Positions 63,818 through 64,000 of a DNA stretch of 64,000 bases are shown here, piece after piece. Origin of the DNA: Steinernema hermaphroditum (taxonomy: Eukaryota; Nematoda; Chromadorea; Rhabditida; Steinernematidae); contig CM059624.1 of NCBI GenBank assembly GCA_030435675.1, positions 13,788,769 through 13,852,768 of the forward strand, written 5' to 3'. Made by a program: the position numbers and the translations under genes. The stretch's first letter is position 1. The number at the start of each line of letters is the position of its first letter. The notes under the pieces were generated by a model. It was not told where the DNA came from. It was given only the letters and a program-made list of their open reading frames with translations, and ran no database searches.

Positions 63818-64000
63818 CTACTCCAATTGGATAACGTCATCTGGCACTCCTTGCAACGTCCACTTCGACGGATCGATCCGGTCACGGCACACAGGACACG
63901 TGCTATGGCGCTGCAACCACGGGACGATGCAGGGGCGATGAAACAAGTGACCGCAATCCAGTCGTCCTACTTCTTCGCCCTCGTGGAGATTGTCTCTGCA
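63818..64000 (-). CDS. RING-H2 E3 ubiquitin ligase, C-terminal end (cut by window edge)
   Basis: The last 60 codons on the minus strand read CRDNLHEGEEVGRLDCGHLF, HRPCIVPWLQRHSTCPVCRD, then RIDPSKWTLQGVPDDVIQLE and stop. This is a RING-H2 finger (C, C-x-H-xx-H-xx-C, then CPVC) with the DCGHLFH..CIVPWL..H.TCPVCR core seen in the RNF115/RNF126-type ligases that recruit E2 through the Pro-Trp and Leu residues here. The first zinc-binding Cys and the rest of the protein lie beyond the window. No unusual residue is missing within what can be seen. Confidence 0.85.
   Translation of the reverse strand, partial: CRDNLHEGEEVGRLDCGHLFHRPCIVPWLQRHSTCPVCRDRIDPSKWTLQGVPDDVIQLE

Noticed and set aside
1..64000. 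CRISPR arrays, bacterial operons or ribosome binding sites
   Set aside because: Introns, nematode gene families and eukaryotic transposons throughout; no regularly spaced short repeats with unique spacers.

Overview
The window looks like nuclear DNA of a nematode. Coding regions are split by very short GT..AG introns (typically 40-50 bp) and base composition is moderate. The gene content is nematode-typical: seven serpentine chemoreceptor genes of the SRT class, a peroxisomal acyl-CoA oxidase and secreted ML-domain lipid-binding proteins. The density of decayed DNA transposons and the amount of lineage-restricted sequence suggest a non-Caenorhabditis rhabditid, possibly a diplogastrid such as Pristionchus; that placement is inference. 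Exon joins given here were worked out by eye from splice sites, reading phase and paralogue comparison.

Layout. 0-4.1 kb: a helicase remnant, a cluster of unrecognised small exons (called here family X), and a Merlin-type DNA transposon with terminal inverted repeats that encloses one family-X exon. 4.8-7.3 kb: a complete seven-exon acyl-CoA oxidase ending in SKL. 9.6-14.1 kb: two srt genes on the minus strand. 14-21.6 kb: gene-poor, with a second family-X locus and a mariner relic. 21.6-23.8 kb: an otherwise intact srt gene broken by a 696-bp insertion. 23.9-28.4 kb: two near-identical ML-domain genes head to head in a large inverted duplication, with a second inverted pair and a Mutator-like foldback element carrying a FLYWCH finger. 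28.6-29.8 kb: a frameshifted coiled-coil gene and a small two-exon gene. 32.6-33.7 kb: a third family-X locus. 36.2-37.7 kb: a canonical srt gene. 39.6-46 kb: an orphan intronless gene, a two-exon gene that may have an SGNH-like fold, and an intronless gene whose paralogue lies at 59.1 kb. 48.4-63.4 kb: four more intact srt genes separated by repeats. The right edge cuts a RING-H2 gene.

How the parts relate. The srt genes are candidate chemosensory GPCRs. Six share one architecture, five of them with exactly the same five-exon structure and phases, so the region is a local expansion. The acyl-CoA oxidase belongs to the peroxisomal beta-oxidation step that nematodes also use to shorten ascaroside side chains. 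The ML proteins are secreted lipid binders. Nothing shows that these genes work together beyond lying near each other. Much of the remaining sequence is repeats: a tRNA-headed element (five copies), several foldback elements, Merlin, mariner and MULE relics, LINE scraps and minisatellites. The least explained signal is family X, with modular exons at three loci.
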